Below are positions 55,603 through 64,000 of a stretch of DNA of 64,000 nucleotides, piece by piece. Under the pieces are notes generated by a model that saw only the letters and a program-made list of their open reading frames with translations, did no database searches and was not told the origin of the DNA. The DNA is taken from assembly GCA_021234155.1 (NCBI GenBank), contig JAJEKV010000005.1, positions 23,825,584 to 23,889,583 on the forward strand, given 5' to 3'. Made by a program: the position numbers and the translations under genes. The stretch comes from Isoetes taiwanensis. Taxonomy: Eukaryota; Streptophyta; Lycopodiopsida; Isoetales; Isoetaceae. How positions within the stretch are numbered: position 1 is the stretch's first letter; each line of letters opens with the position of its first letter.

Positions 55603-56769
55603 ATTGTGCTTTTGAAAAACTGTGTAGTTTCTTAACCGTTCATTCTAAATTTTTTGGGTTTAGGGTTTGGACAAATGGAGCATTATGGGCTTTTCTTAGG
55701 TATGTGCTTAGATTCAAAAAATTCTGAGATTCAAAAACTTTTCTTACATGTTTGCATTTAAAAGGATTGTGTTGTTAACGTATAATACTTATTATTGCTC
55801 AACAAGGATTTATTATTGTTTGGATTATATCTTAGACTATTCGTCGTTGTGCTTTGCATGTGCAGATTTGAAGAAAGGGACCTGAGTATCTAATATTGTA
55901 CAAACAATATTATTTTCCTAGAAACAAAGCAAGTATTCAACAATATTTATAGCAAGTGTATAAGGCTGATATCAAACCCATATACATGCATCCAATTGTC
56001 GAAATAATAGATTGCCCCCCACCATAACTTACATTTCATCTTGGTCTACAAGCCATCCTACTTGCATATACGACATCCTTGCTTGCAGTCAATCACTATT
56101 ACAAGTAATTTCTCAATAATGTTCATACTGGTATTTATGCATCTTATAAGCAACTTTGTCTCAAAAATTCAATTATTGTTACAAGTAATTTCTTAATAAT
56201 ATTCATGTTGATGTTTATGCACATCTTATAAACAACTTTGTCTCAAGAAGATGATGACGATAGTTCCTTGATATGTTTAACAACTGCTAATTTAACCCAA
56301 GAATCAACTTAAAGGTCTAATAAATAATGATACTACAACCATATGAATCAACTTAAAGGTCTAATAAATAATGATACTACAACCACATGGTTTTGTGGGT
56401 CATACCATGCTAGAACCAAAAGGTTATAATTTTGTAAAAGTTGTAAGCAAACACCCTACGTTTAGTGAGCTGAGTGAGGTAACATGTTATCTCAGTGACC
56501 AGTCTCGAATTTTAGTGTTCAACGGATCAATGTGCTCAATGACCGGTCTCTAATCTTAGTGTTGATTGGCATTGATGCTCATCAACATGTTAGCTCATTG
56601 TGGGCATACATTGCTCACATATATAACACAAAGTTAATGTTATTAGACAATTTCAATAACAAAAATAATTACAAAAGCAGATAATGTCCATTCTTGCCAA
56701 TATCAACATGCAATGTTGTCGAAGTTGTGCATATGGATAGGCTGAGTAAACATACATGCCAGGACGTTA
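55603..56769. other. Non-coding stretch before a Helitron-like end
   Basis: No exon recognised. AT-rich, with a direct repeat of ATGAATCAACTTAAAGGTCTA, ATAAATAATGATACTACAAC at about 56295 and 56343 and a repeat of GTTACAAGTAATTTCT at 56100 and 56174. Confidence 0.4.
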
Positions 56770-56799
56770 GCCCGGCAATGCCGGGCACATGTTGACTAG
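56770..56799 (+). mobile_element. Helitron-like 3' terminus
   Basis: GCCCGGCAATGCCGGGC (perfect 7-bp stem, 3-base loop, 56770-56786), then 9 bases, then CTAG (56796-56799) followed by T. This is the standard Helitron end. The gene fragments just upstream are on the same strand, as is usual for captured exons in Helitrons. The 5' TC end was not located. Confidence 0.68.
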
Positions 56800-58414
56800 T
56801 GTATATTAAAAACATTGTGAAAATTTTTTCCGTAACTAAATACCATTATTTCTCTAAATAAAGCTACAGTGCACAAACTCAGTATAAGATCGGGTAGGGA
56901 TATGTAAAAATTAAGACAGTCCATAAGTATATCTACGGAAGGGGGTAGGGAAACTGGCTTTATTTATTTACGTATGTAGAGGTTTTTCACCTCCAAAAAG
57001 TCGTATACATGGGTTTTTTGGTGACCCCTTGCACGCAGATGAGGTATCCCCATATGCCTAGGTGAGACCCCTGGGTCAGAATGATGCTTCTTCTTTTTAT
57101 GCTTTCAAATCTAATTTCTTTTGCATGCAGGTTGCAATGTGCAAAAATGGCTTTAGTCCGGGTAGACTTGGCAGATCCTCTTCGTTTCCTTTGTATCCTC
57201 TATATGGAGACTTTTGAGAAAATATCCTTCTAGAAGGACTTGTACTCTGACCCAAAGCCACAGAGCCGCAGGAGCATGAGCTTGCTTCATGGGAAGAAGT
57301 ATAAGAGAGGCCCAACTGCTCTTCTTTTTTCTGCAACAGAGTGAATGCATGGCCAGCACCAGCAAAAGCTTTTTTTTTCAAACGATGCTGGATGTTTATG
57401 CTGTGAGAAGCTATGATGTTTCTGCTGGAAGTTGTAAAAACTTGTTCAACAAAGCTTGTTGAGTAAAACTTCTGCATTTCTAAACACATGGTTCAGAAAA
57501 ACTTTTGCAGTGTAAAACAGTTAAAAATTGTTTTTTTGGTTCAATAACCGGTTGTTGTAGGCTGTCCGAATTTAGGTCCACGGAATTGGTCTCCCTTTTC
57601 CATTCCAGATTGTATGGGTATGCCACGTGGCAAAACAAATTTTCGCAGCAAATTGCGACCCCTTTCCATGTTGTAGACGAGGAAAAATTGGCTCTGGTTG
57701 TAAGCAGGTCTAGGAGATGCTGAAGTTGGGAATATCAACATCACGTTTCCTTCCGAAACCGGTCTATCTCACGTTTAGTCGCACTATCAAGCGTACCGTC
57801 TGCTTGATGAAGTCAGCACGCTTCGTTTGCAATGGAGAGATTGTTGTAAGTAGAAATCAGGCTGCCTTCTTTTTGTTGTCCAACCGATTCGCAAAATGCA
57901 GGATGGGCTAGTGGAGGCATTGATGTGCTTTGGCGCTTGTTCTTGCACCATTGAAGATTCAAAACTCACAGAATATTCTGAAGGGGTAAATCTCATTTTA
58001 AACGTTCTTAGTATTCAAGTGAAAGTTATTGCAAATTAATCTAAGGAAGATGTTTTCAAATGCAGTCAATATAATAGTTAATATGGACGAAATCCCAAGA
58101 TTATGGAGAGTTAACCAGTTATTTAATCAATTGCTAGTTTGCCTGGCACTTTCAAGCTAGGAGGATGCTCGATGACAAAGGATGGATGGTTTTCTCCAAT
58201 AGACATTAGTTAATCCTTCTTTTTCTCCCTTCCAATTTCATGTGAACCTAGAAAGTCAAAAACGTTAGCACTCCTATAGACTGTACATGTAGTTTTGCAT
58301 TTATGAGTAAGATCATGAATCATGTGGATCCCATTCTCAAGCAACAGCTGCCATGCGGGAGGAATATATTCTGCTAATTAGACAGCCATTAAACAGGACC
58401 GGTGGACATTAGTT
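56800..58414. other. Stretch without a recognised gene
   Basis: A plus-strand frame at 57505-57723 and a minus-strand one at 57097-57489 show no known motif. Around 57600-57990 the sequence looks exon-like in places but I cannot name a family. Confidence 0.3.
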
Positions 58415-58960
58415 CCTAAATCTTCTAGCTCATTGTCGGAAATAAATGGGTCTATAGGACCACCAAATTCAGTTCTGATGGGAAAGTTGCTAAGTTGAAA
58501 GCTAGATTGGTGGCACAAGGGTATAATCAACAGCATGGGCCTGATTGTAAGTGTATGGCAACTGTTCAAGCTATAATTGCTCTTGTACCAATTGAACCAA
58601 AAGTATGCATTTCTGAATGGAGATCGAGAAGAAGACAGTTATGTTAATTAACCTCAAGGTTTTATTCAGAAAGGATGAAACATTTGGTGTGTAAGTCATA
58701 AATGAGTTGGGCATCTTTAATCATACTGCAGAAATTTATACTTATTTGTTATCAAAAGGTTCAGAGTAAGAGCAGATCCTACTATAAATGTTCACATTAT
58801 ATGTTAATCAACCTCAAGAAAGGACGAAGAACATTTGGTATGTAAGCTATTAAAGAGTTGTACGGTTTTAGACAGACTGCAAAGATGAATACTTACTAGT
58901 TATCACAAGGGTATCAGAGTGAGAGCAGATCCTGACTATAAATGTCTACATTATGTGTTC
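58415..58960 (+). pseudogene. Decayed Ty1/copia RT fragment with internal duplication
   Basis: Plus-strand reading gives NKWVYRTTKFSSDGKVAKLK then ARLVAQGYNQQHGPD, the start of the copia RVT_2 domain, then FLNGDREEDSYVN, a stop and PQGFIQKG. The part from TTAATYAACCTCAAG to GAGCAGATCCTRACTATAAATG occurs twice (about 58645-58785 and 58803-58945). It is on the opposite strand to the copia element at the window end and far more decayed. Confidence 0.68.
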
Positions 58961-60930
58961 ATGATATGACATCATGGTATAATACGGGATCTTAAAGCAC
59001 ATCTGAGGTTACTGATATGGAGTTACACCATCACTATTTTGAGAAGTTTGACAACTCTCTGCTGACTTCTTCAGTTCGTACAGACCAAATGTTCCAAAAC
59101 CTGTGTAAATTCCATTTCGAGCAAGGAACAAAGCTGATTCATATGCGGATGGGGAATCATGCCATCCTACACTGTACGTACAGTTGGTGGGGTCTCTAAT
59201 CTATCTTACCACCACTGGCCTGGTATAACGTTTTGTAGTAGGCCAGGTACACATGCAATGATCTGGCTGCTTCATCTCTTTTATGATTTAGAAGAATTAA
59301 TCATTATGTGTTGACAATCTCTGCTGAAAGTCAAGGAAGAGAAATTCTGACTGTAATTATGCCAGTTCATTTTAGGAGTCATTAGTTAGAGTTCAGTTTT
59401 AGGAGGGGTGTCAGAGGAAGAACTAAACTCCATACTAAACTCGACTAGGCGGCTGCTAGTGTATTACATGTGACTATATATGTCATACATCATATTTTCT
59501 CGTTTCACTTCAGTTACTCATTCGAGCAGGCTTTCTAGGTGTTTTTTTGCTTTCCTTTCCATCTTGCTCATGCATCATTTATATTATGCATTTGTTATGA
59601 TACCTTACTGGTTGGGGGCAGATAGACCAACTTAGAGTTGATTGGATCATGCCATGGATGTTAGAATTTATAATGCTAACTCCATGCGTAGACCTAAACG
59701 GCCAGTGTGTCAAAGGTAAAGGGAAAAGGTATGGGGAAAACGATCCAAACCACACGATCAAGGGCATTAATGGCTAAGATGTATGCCATGTCAAGACGGG
59801 GGCGGGTAAAACGAATTATACCCTGGGGAAAAGGCTGAAAGGAGAGGTAGTTTTTGATCATCTCTCAGCGGAGAGGGATCAGATCATCTGGATCTTGATT
59901 GTGGATGATCACTTTGTGGTGTGTGCTATCTCATTCACAGTGTTCGCTAGCTCTCAGCCCCTGGGGAGTTTGATGGTCAATCAGTAGAGCCTGATCTGAT
60001 CTGGTGACCAAGCTCATGTTTGGGCGGAAAGTCTTTCACCTTCTCTGCAGTCCTCTTGGACTTAACTAAGTTTCTCTTACTGCTTGTAACGGAGGTGCTT
60101 TGACTGAGGGTCATTGTTTCTGATTATGACAAGATGGATGCTTGAGCTTTTTATGGGGGCGCTGACGTCTGACAAGAAACCAGTTAAATGAACTCGAGTA
60201 GAGCTAGCAATCGGGAAGATGGGAACTTACCAATGATGATGATTCTGGGGATGATGTACGTCTTCGTCCATTGGAAAGGGAAAGTTAACAATCGGACCTC
60301 GTTGGAGATGCTGCAATGCTATATGTATGGGCAGATAGTGGAACCCATTTTTCAACAGAGGGGTTCGGCTGCCATTATCCTGAGGCCTGATGCCAAGGCA
60401 GAATGTGGCATGGGTTAGACATACTTGATTGATACTGACGACTAGGATAATTGGGCAAGATTTTTGATGAAGGTTGTATGGTTTTTTGTAGTAGATGTCA
60501 GTTGTCTTTTACCTCGTTGGGCTGTTATACTACCTTGGATCATGGTTGCCAGCAGATCAACCTAGAATTATATTGCTAACTCCATGCTAGACCTGTGAAA
60601 GGAACATTTTCCCTATTGAAGGGAAGCGTGTCTCAGGTGTGTTCTCTCATTCACAGTGTTTGCTAGCTCTCAGCTTGGCGGGGCGCGTGATGGTCGACAG
60701 TGGGGTCCAATCTAGTTGGCCAAGCTCATCGTTGGGTGGAGAGGTTTTTCCATGTTTCCTGCTATTACCCTCCTTGCAGCTCCATAATTTTGTTTGTTTC
60801 CGGTTTCATGGTTCTCTACTAAACATTCAATAACTTCCTTTCTTCTTCTCCCCTCCCCAAGACAAAGATTTCTTAAGTTTTCTTAATTTTCAAAGTTTCA
60901 GCGAGTTTTTATTTTTTAATGGACACCCTA
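58961..60930. other. Intergenic stretch with a dispersed duplication
   Basis: Segments near 59610-60040 and 60510-60750 are related copies: AATGCTAACTCCATGCGTAG versus TTGCTAACTCCATGCTAG, and TCATTCACAGTGTTYGCTAG, CTCTCAGC, TGATGGTC, CCAAGCTCAT. No gene is recognised. The frame at 60188-60418 has no domain. Confidence 0.45.
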
Positions 60931-61238
60931 CCTATACATGATCTGATGTAATATTTGGTCTCATAGACCAGTGGTCTCCCACAGACGTTAATGTCATCTA
61001 TGTGTCCAACTTGATTAATTGCTTGTTGGGAACACTATTTTGCCATTCCAGATTTGCTTGTCATAATGATATGAGCTCTGCATCTTCCCAAGCACCATAA
61101 TAAGCCCCCCCCCCAAAACCCTATACATGATCTGATGTTGGTCTCAGACCAGTGGTCTCCCACAGACGTTAATGTCATCTATCTGTCCAACCTGATTAAT
61201 TGCTTGTTGGGAACACTATTTTGCCATTCAGATTTGCT
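60931..61238. repeat. Two-copy duplication used as copia target
   Basis: Units 60931-61061 and 61117-61238 share CCTATACATGATCTGATGT, CAGACCAGTGGTCTCCCACA (with a deletion in one), TGATTAATTGCTTGTTGGGA and TTTTGCCATTC. The second copy is interrupted by the copia LTR within its final GATTTGCTTGT. Confidence 0.88.
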
Positions 61239-61444
61239 TGTTGAAGAATCCCTATGACGGAAAAGTGAATTGAAGGAATAGAGAAAGACACGGAGGGAGG
61301 CGTCTACGCATGCAAAAAAAGAAGTGACTAAAACCCTACATGACCATGACCTTTATAGATAGGCCATGTCATCACCACATGTGGCAGGGTGATATGCTGA
61401 GTCATCATAATAAGGTGACCTAGCCATATAGCATGTGGCTAACA
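61239..61444 (-). repeat. 3' LTR of the copia element
   Basis: 206 bp, from TGTTGAAGAATCC to GGCTAACA, so the minus strand has TGTTAGCC...CTTCAACA ends. A TATA-like CTATCTATAAAGG lies on the minus strand at about 61365-61351. The polypurine tract AAGGGGGA abuts at 61445-61452. Confidence 0.8.
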
Positions 61445-61507
61445 TCCCCCTTGATGACCAACATAGCAGAAACAACCAAAAAGAAACTGGAAAAAAAATC
61501 CTCATGA

Positions 61508-61951
61508 TTACTTTCCCCCCTGAGGAGTAGCTGCAGGTACAACATGCAAGAAGTCCTTCATAGCATTTAAGTGTCGTCCTGAAAGAGCTTTTGTAAAGCC
61601 ATCGGCTTTCTGGTCTGTTGTGGTGCAGTGTGAGATATTGAGCTGCCCATTTTGTAACTGTTCTCTAAGAAAGCACAGTTTGATATCCATATGCTTTGTT
61701 TGGAGATGCATTTGATAGTCTTTGGCGTGATGAATAGCCCCAATATTATCACAGTAAATAGTGGCAGGAATTGTGAGTATTCCCAGATCTTCGAAAAGAT
61801 GGATCAGCCATAGCATTTCCTGAACTGTAAGCGTGAGAGCTTTGAGTTCTGCTTCAGTGGTGCTGATACTATTGGTGTCTTGCTTTTGTGACTTCCAGCT
61901 GATTGGATTTCCTCCAAAAAAGGAGACATACCCTACATTTTCTATAGTCAA
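61508..61951 (-). pseudogene. Copia RNase H
   Basis: The frame reads GYVSFFGGNPISWKSQKQDT, NSISTTEAELKALTLTVQEM, LWLIHLFEDLGI, IYCDNIGAIHHAKD, HMDIKLCFLREQLQNGQLNI, QKADGFTKALSG, all hallmarks of the copia RNase H (the TEAE and CDN acidic residues are present). It ends with TPQGGK at a stop next to a purine tract. A one-base shift near 61900 separates it from the RT frame. Confidence 0.9.
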
Positions 61952-63362
61952 TGTCAGTGGAAGCCATATCTGAATCAGAATATAAAGTGAGTTTGGGATT
62001 CAGTACTCTTGTGTATTTGAGTCCATGTGTAGCAGTCCCTTTTAGATAGCGAAGAATACGATTTGCTGCTTTCCAATGAGCTTCTTTAGGATGTGCCATG
62101 AACCGAGATAGGACTCCGACTGCATATACAATGTCGAGACGAGTGGTAGATAAGTATAGCAAGGCACCAACAAGCTGCCTATACAATGTACCATCGACAT
62201 CTTCATCCTTAGTTTGCAATGTGAGCTGTTGACCTGGCTCAAAAGGATTTGGAGAAGCTGTACAATCTGTCATATGATATTTGACAAGAATTTCTGCTAT
62301 GTACTTTTGTTGGGACAGAAAAATACCCTCAGATGTCTCCCAGATTTCTATGCCAAGACAGTAATGCATGAGCCCTAAATCAGTGACCTCAAAACTGGAG
62401 GTAAGAGTGGTTTTTGTCGATTGAACGAGATCCGCTGCATCCCCTGTCATGATGGTGTCATCCACATACAGCAAAATAATGGATAGCAAGTCATGGTGAA
62501 ACTTATAGTATAAGCTAGGATCCACCCTGGATCTTTGGTATTGCCTGTCAATGAGAAAGGCATTTATTTTCATGTTCCAACAGCGTGGTGCCTGTTTCAG
62601 ACCATAAATGCTTTTTTTAAGCTTGCACACATAGTTGGGATGCTGCTTATCAATAAATCCAGGGGGCTGATCCATGTAAAGTTCCTCTGCTAAGTCTCCA
62701 TTAAGAAATGCAGATTTGAAGTCCATTTGGTAGACTGGCCAGCTTTTGTGAGATGCTATTAAAAGGACTGCTCTCATTGTGTCCAATCGGACAACGGGAG
62801 CAAATACTTCGTTATAATCCAAGCCTTCTTCTTGAGTGTAGCCTTTGGCTACCAATCTTGCTTTATGCTTTAATATGGTTCCATCAGAATGGTACTTTGT
62901 GCGAAACACCCATTTGGTCCCTATGATATTATGATCTGCTGGTTTAGGAACGAGTTCCCAAGTGCCCTGTTTGTGAAGCATGGAAAGTTCTTCATGCATG
63001 GCTGTTTGCCAGTGATCATACTTTGCAGCTTGAGCATATGTTGTTGGATCAGAATCAAGCAACACTTTCGCCATCAAGGCATAATTGCATTGGTCCAATG
63101 CAAACCGTACAGATCTGCTTGGCGCAGGATGAGCAACGTTGTCTGGAGTGTGGGTAGCAGATGGTGGAGATGGAAGAGGTTCAGCATATTCCAATGGCTC
63201 GAAAGCATGATAAGGGCTGCGGATCCCAGTGGGAGACGCAGGATGAAGATCAATAGGACTGTTTGATGGCATAGGCACCATGACCGTTTGGCCAGCAGGA
63301 GCCACTGGTGGAAAGAAGTGTGCTGAACATGAGGTTTCACCATACTGTTCATTGTCAAGCAA
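61869..63362 (-). CDS. Copia reverse transcriptase (RVT_2)
   Basis: The 497-codon open frame holds a Pro-rich linker (about residues 1-90), then HWQTAMHEELSMLHKQGTWE, KWVFRTKYHSDGTILKHKAR, LVAKGYTQEEGLDYNEVFAP, VYQMDFKSAFLNGDLAEELY, MDQPPGF, KLKKSIYGLKQAPRCW, ILLYVDDTIMTG (catalytic YVDD), LGLMHYCLGIEI and LVGALLYLSTTRLDIVYAVG. All RT blocks are intact. The frame runs on into RNase H only after a shift. The enzyme makes cDNA of the element RNA in cytoplasmic particles. Confidence 0.93.
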   Translation of the reverse strand: MLDNEQYGETSCSAHFFPPVAPAGQTVMVPMPSNSPIDLHPASPTGIRSPYHAFEPLEYAEPLPSPPSATHTPDNVAHPAPSRSVRFALDQCNYALMAKVLLDSDPTTYAQAAKYDHWQTAMHEELSMLHKQGTWELVPKPADHNIIGTKWVFRTKYHSDGTILKHKARLVAKGYTQEEGLDYNEVFAPVVRLDTMRAVLLIASHKSWPVYQMDFKSAFLNGDLAEELYMDQPPGFIDKQHPNYVCKLKKSIYGLKQAPRCWNMKINAFLIDRQYQRSRVDPSLYYKFHHDLLSIILLYVDDTIMTGDAADLVQSTKTTLTSSFEVTDLGLMHYCLGIEIWETSEGIFLSQQKYIAEILVKYHMTDCTASPNPFEPGQQLTLQTKDEDVDGTLYRQLVGALLYLSTTRLDIVYAVGVLSRFMAHPKEAHWKAANRILRYLKGTATHGLKYTRVLNPKLTLYSDSDMASTDIDYRKCRVCLLFWRKSNQLEVTKARHQ

Positions 63363-63407
63363 GTTGCATATACCTTATCATAGTCTGTTTGACCATACTG
63401 ATAGAAG

Positions 63408-63614
63408 TCAGCAGAATATACGGCGTCTTGTGTCTTCTATGAATACCATGCTCCGATAAGCAAATAGTTTCTGTGAAACAGGGTCATAGCATCGCCATGC
63501 TTTCATATTCGTGGTGTACCCTATAAAAATGCATTTGAGAGATCTGTCACTGAGCTTGCCATGTTTTTGCAAAATTTCTCTAAGATAGGTAGCATATCCT
63601 AGGCATCCAAACAC
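63408..63614 (-). pseudogene. Copia integrase C-terminal (GAG-prefixed/SH3-like) part
   Basis: The frame FGCLGYATYLREILQKHGKL, SDRSLKCIFIGYTTNMKAWR, CYDPVSQKLFAYRSMVFIED is the usual block after the copia integrase core. A TAA separates it from the upstream frame (EAL then stop then GQKPDVSHFK). Another stop follows before the RT frame. Confidence 0.85.
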
Positions 63615-63644
63615 TTTGAAGTGTGAGACATCAGGCTTTTGTCC

Positions 63645-63998
63645 TTACAAAGCCTCAAATGGAGTTTGAAGTTGCAATGATTTAGTGGGAAGTGGGAGCC
63701 CTATTGGAAAGTAAACTGCAGTAACAGCAGCCTCTGCCCAAAACTTTGGTGGCAACTGTTTGTACTTTAGCATACTCCGTGTGCGATCCAGAATGGATCT
63801 GTTTTTGCGTTCTGCTACGCCATTTTGAGAATGAGCATATGGCACTATTAATTCCCTGTGGACGCCTTTGGCTCTTAGAAACTCATCAAACTCATGTGAG
63901 AGATATTTTTTGGCATTATCAGACTGTAATGCCTTAATAGTTGTTGAAAATTGATTCTCAACTAGTGTACTGCTGCCGCCTAGGGATTCAATTGGCAA
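63645..63998 (-). pseudogene. Copia integrase core, 3' part
   Basis: The frame shows IKALQSDNAKKYLSHEFDEF (second Asp of the DDE triad), GVHRELIVPYAHSQNGVAER and KNRSILDRTRSMLKYKQLPP (the Glu lies in the NGVAERKN word), then KFWAEAAVTAVYFPIGLPL. It is cut at the window edge. The HHCC zinc finger lies outside. Confidence 0.9.
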
Positions 63999-64000
63999 GT

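Larger units (their letters stand above)
61239..64000 (-). mobile_element. Ty1/copia retrotransposon, 3' part
   Basis: Reading on the minus strand: integrase (from the window edge), RT, RNase H, polypurine tract and a short 3' LTR. It continues beyond the window. Few breaks suggest a young insertion. The left flank TTGCT (61234-61238) is the expected target duplication, to be matched beyond the window. Confidence 0.9.

Overview
The window is nuclear DNA of a land plant. It holds plant-only gene fragments (a FLU-like chloroplast regulator, a trithorax ATX1/2-like PHD region, a plant EXO84-like exocyst exon, a PLS-type PPR fragment, a DAD1-like class-3 lipase). It also holds plant-type Ty3/gypsy and Ty1/copia elements, a pogo-like transposon, LINEs and Helitron-like ends. 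I cannot place the lineage more exactly. I see no intact host gene. Almost everything readable is a transposable element or a broken gene fragment, several of them inside elements.

Layout. 1-5.07 kb: a minus-strand Ty3/gypsy-type element cut by the window edge. It has a shared LTR (2415-3993) with a primer-binding site on one side and a polypurine tract on the other, and a frameshifted histone H3-like sequence in its interior. 5.1-9.3 kb: short repeats plus fragments of an LRR protein and a UDP-glycosyltransferase. 9.3-13.75 kb: a frameshifted pogo/Tigger-like transposase gene whose long intron holds an antisense PPR fragment. 14.7 kb: a GC-rich 154-bp MITE-like hairpin. 16.5-18.5 kb: a transposon with long terminal inverted repeats carrying a class-3 lipase fragment. 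18.5-22.9 kb: tandem and degenerate repeats only.

22.9-37.1 kb is a three-level nest. A non-coding element with inverted ends (22901-37121) is split by a Ty3/gypsy element (23395-36797, target duplication AGGGG). That element's gag-pol is split by a recent non-autonomous LTR element (26877-33607, target duplication AGACC). The gypsy element has the unusual order gag-protease-RNase H-reverse transcriptase. 38.2-45 kb: a GC-rich, heavily frameshifted minus-strand LINE with endonuclease and RT, then the 3' end of a different plus-strand LINE. Helitron-like 3' ends lie at 37757 (+), 45042 (-) and 56799 (+).

49.39-52.99 kb is flanked by inverted repeats and a GGAAACCTCCCC array and carries spliced-gene fragments of FLU and EXO84 71 bp apart. 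53.3-55.6 kb carries unidentified exons and ATX-like PHD exons, followed by a Helitron-like 3' end. 58.4-61.2 kb holds a decayed copia RT and local duplications. 61.24 kb to the end is a fairly young minus-strand Ty1/copia element. The main theme is repeated capture of host gene pieces by several unrelated classes of element. I worked by reading only; no alignment or database search was run.
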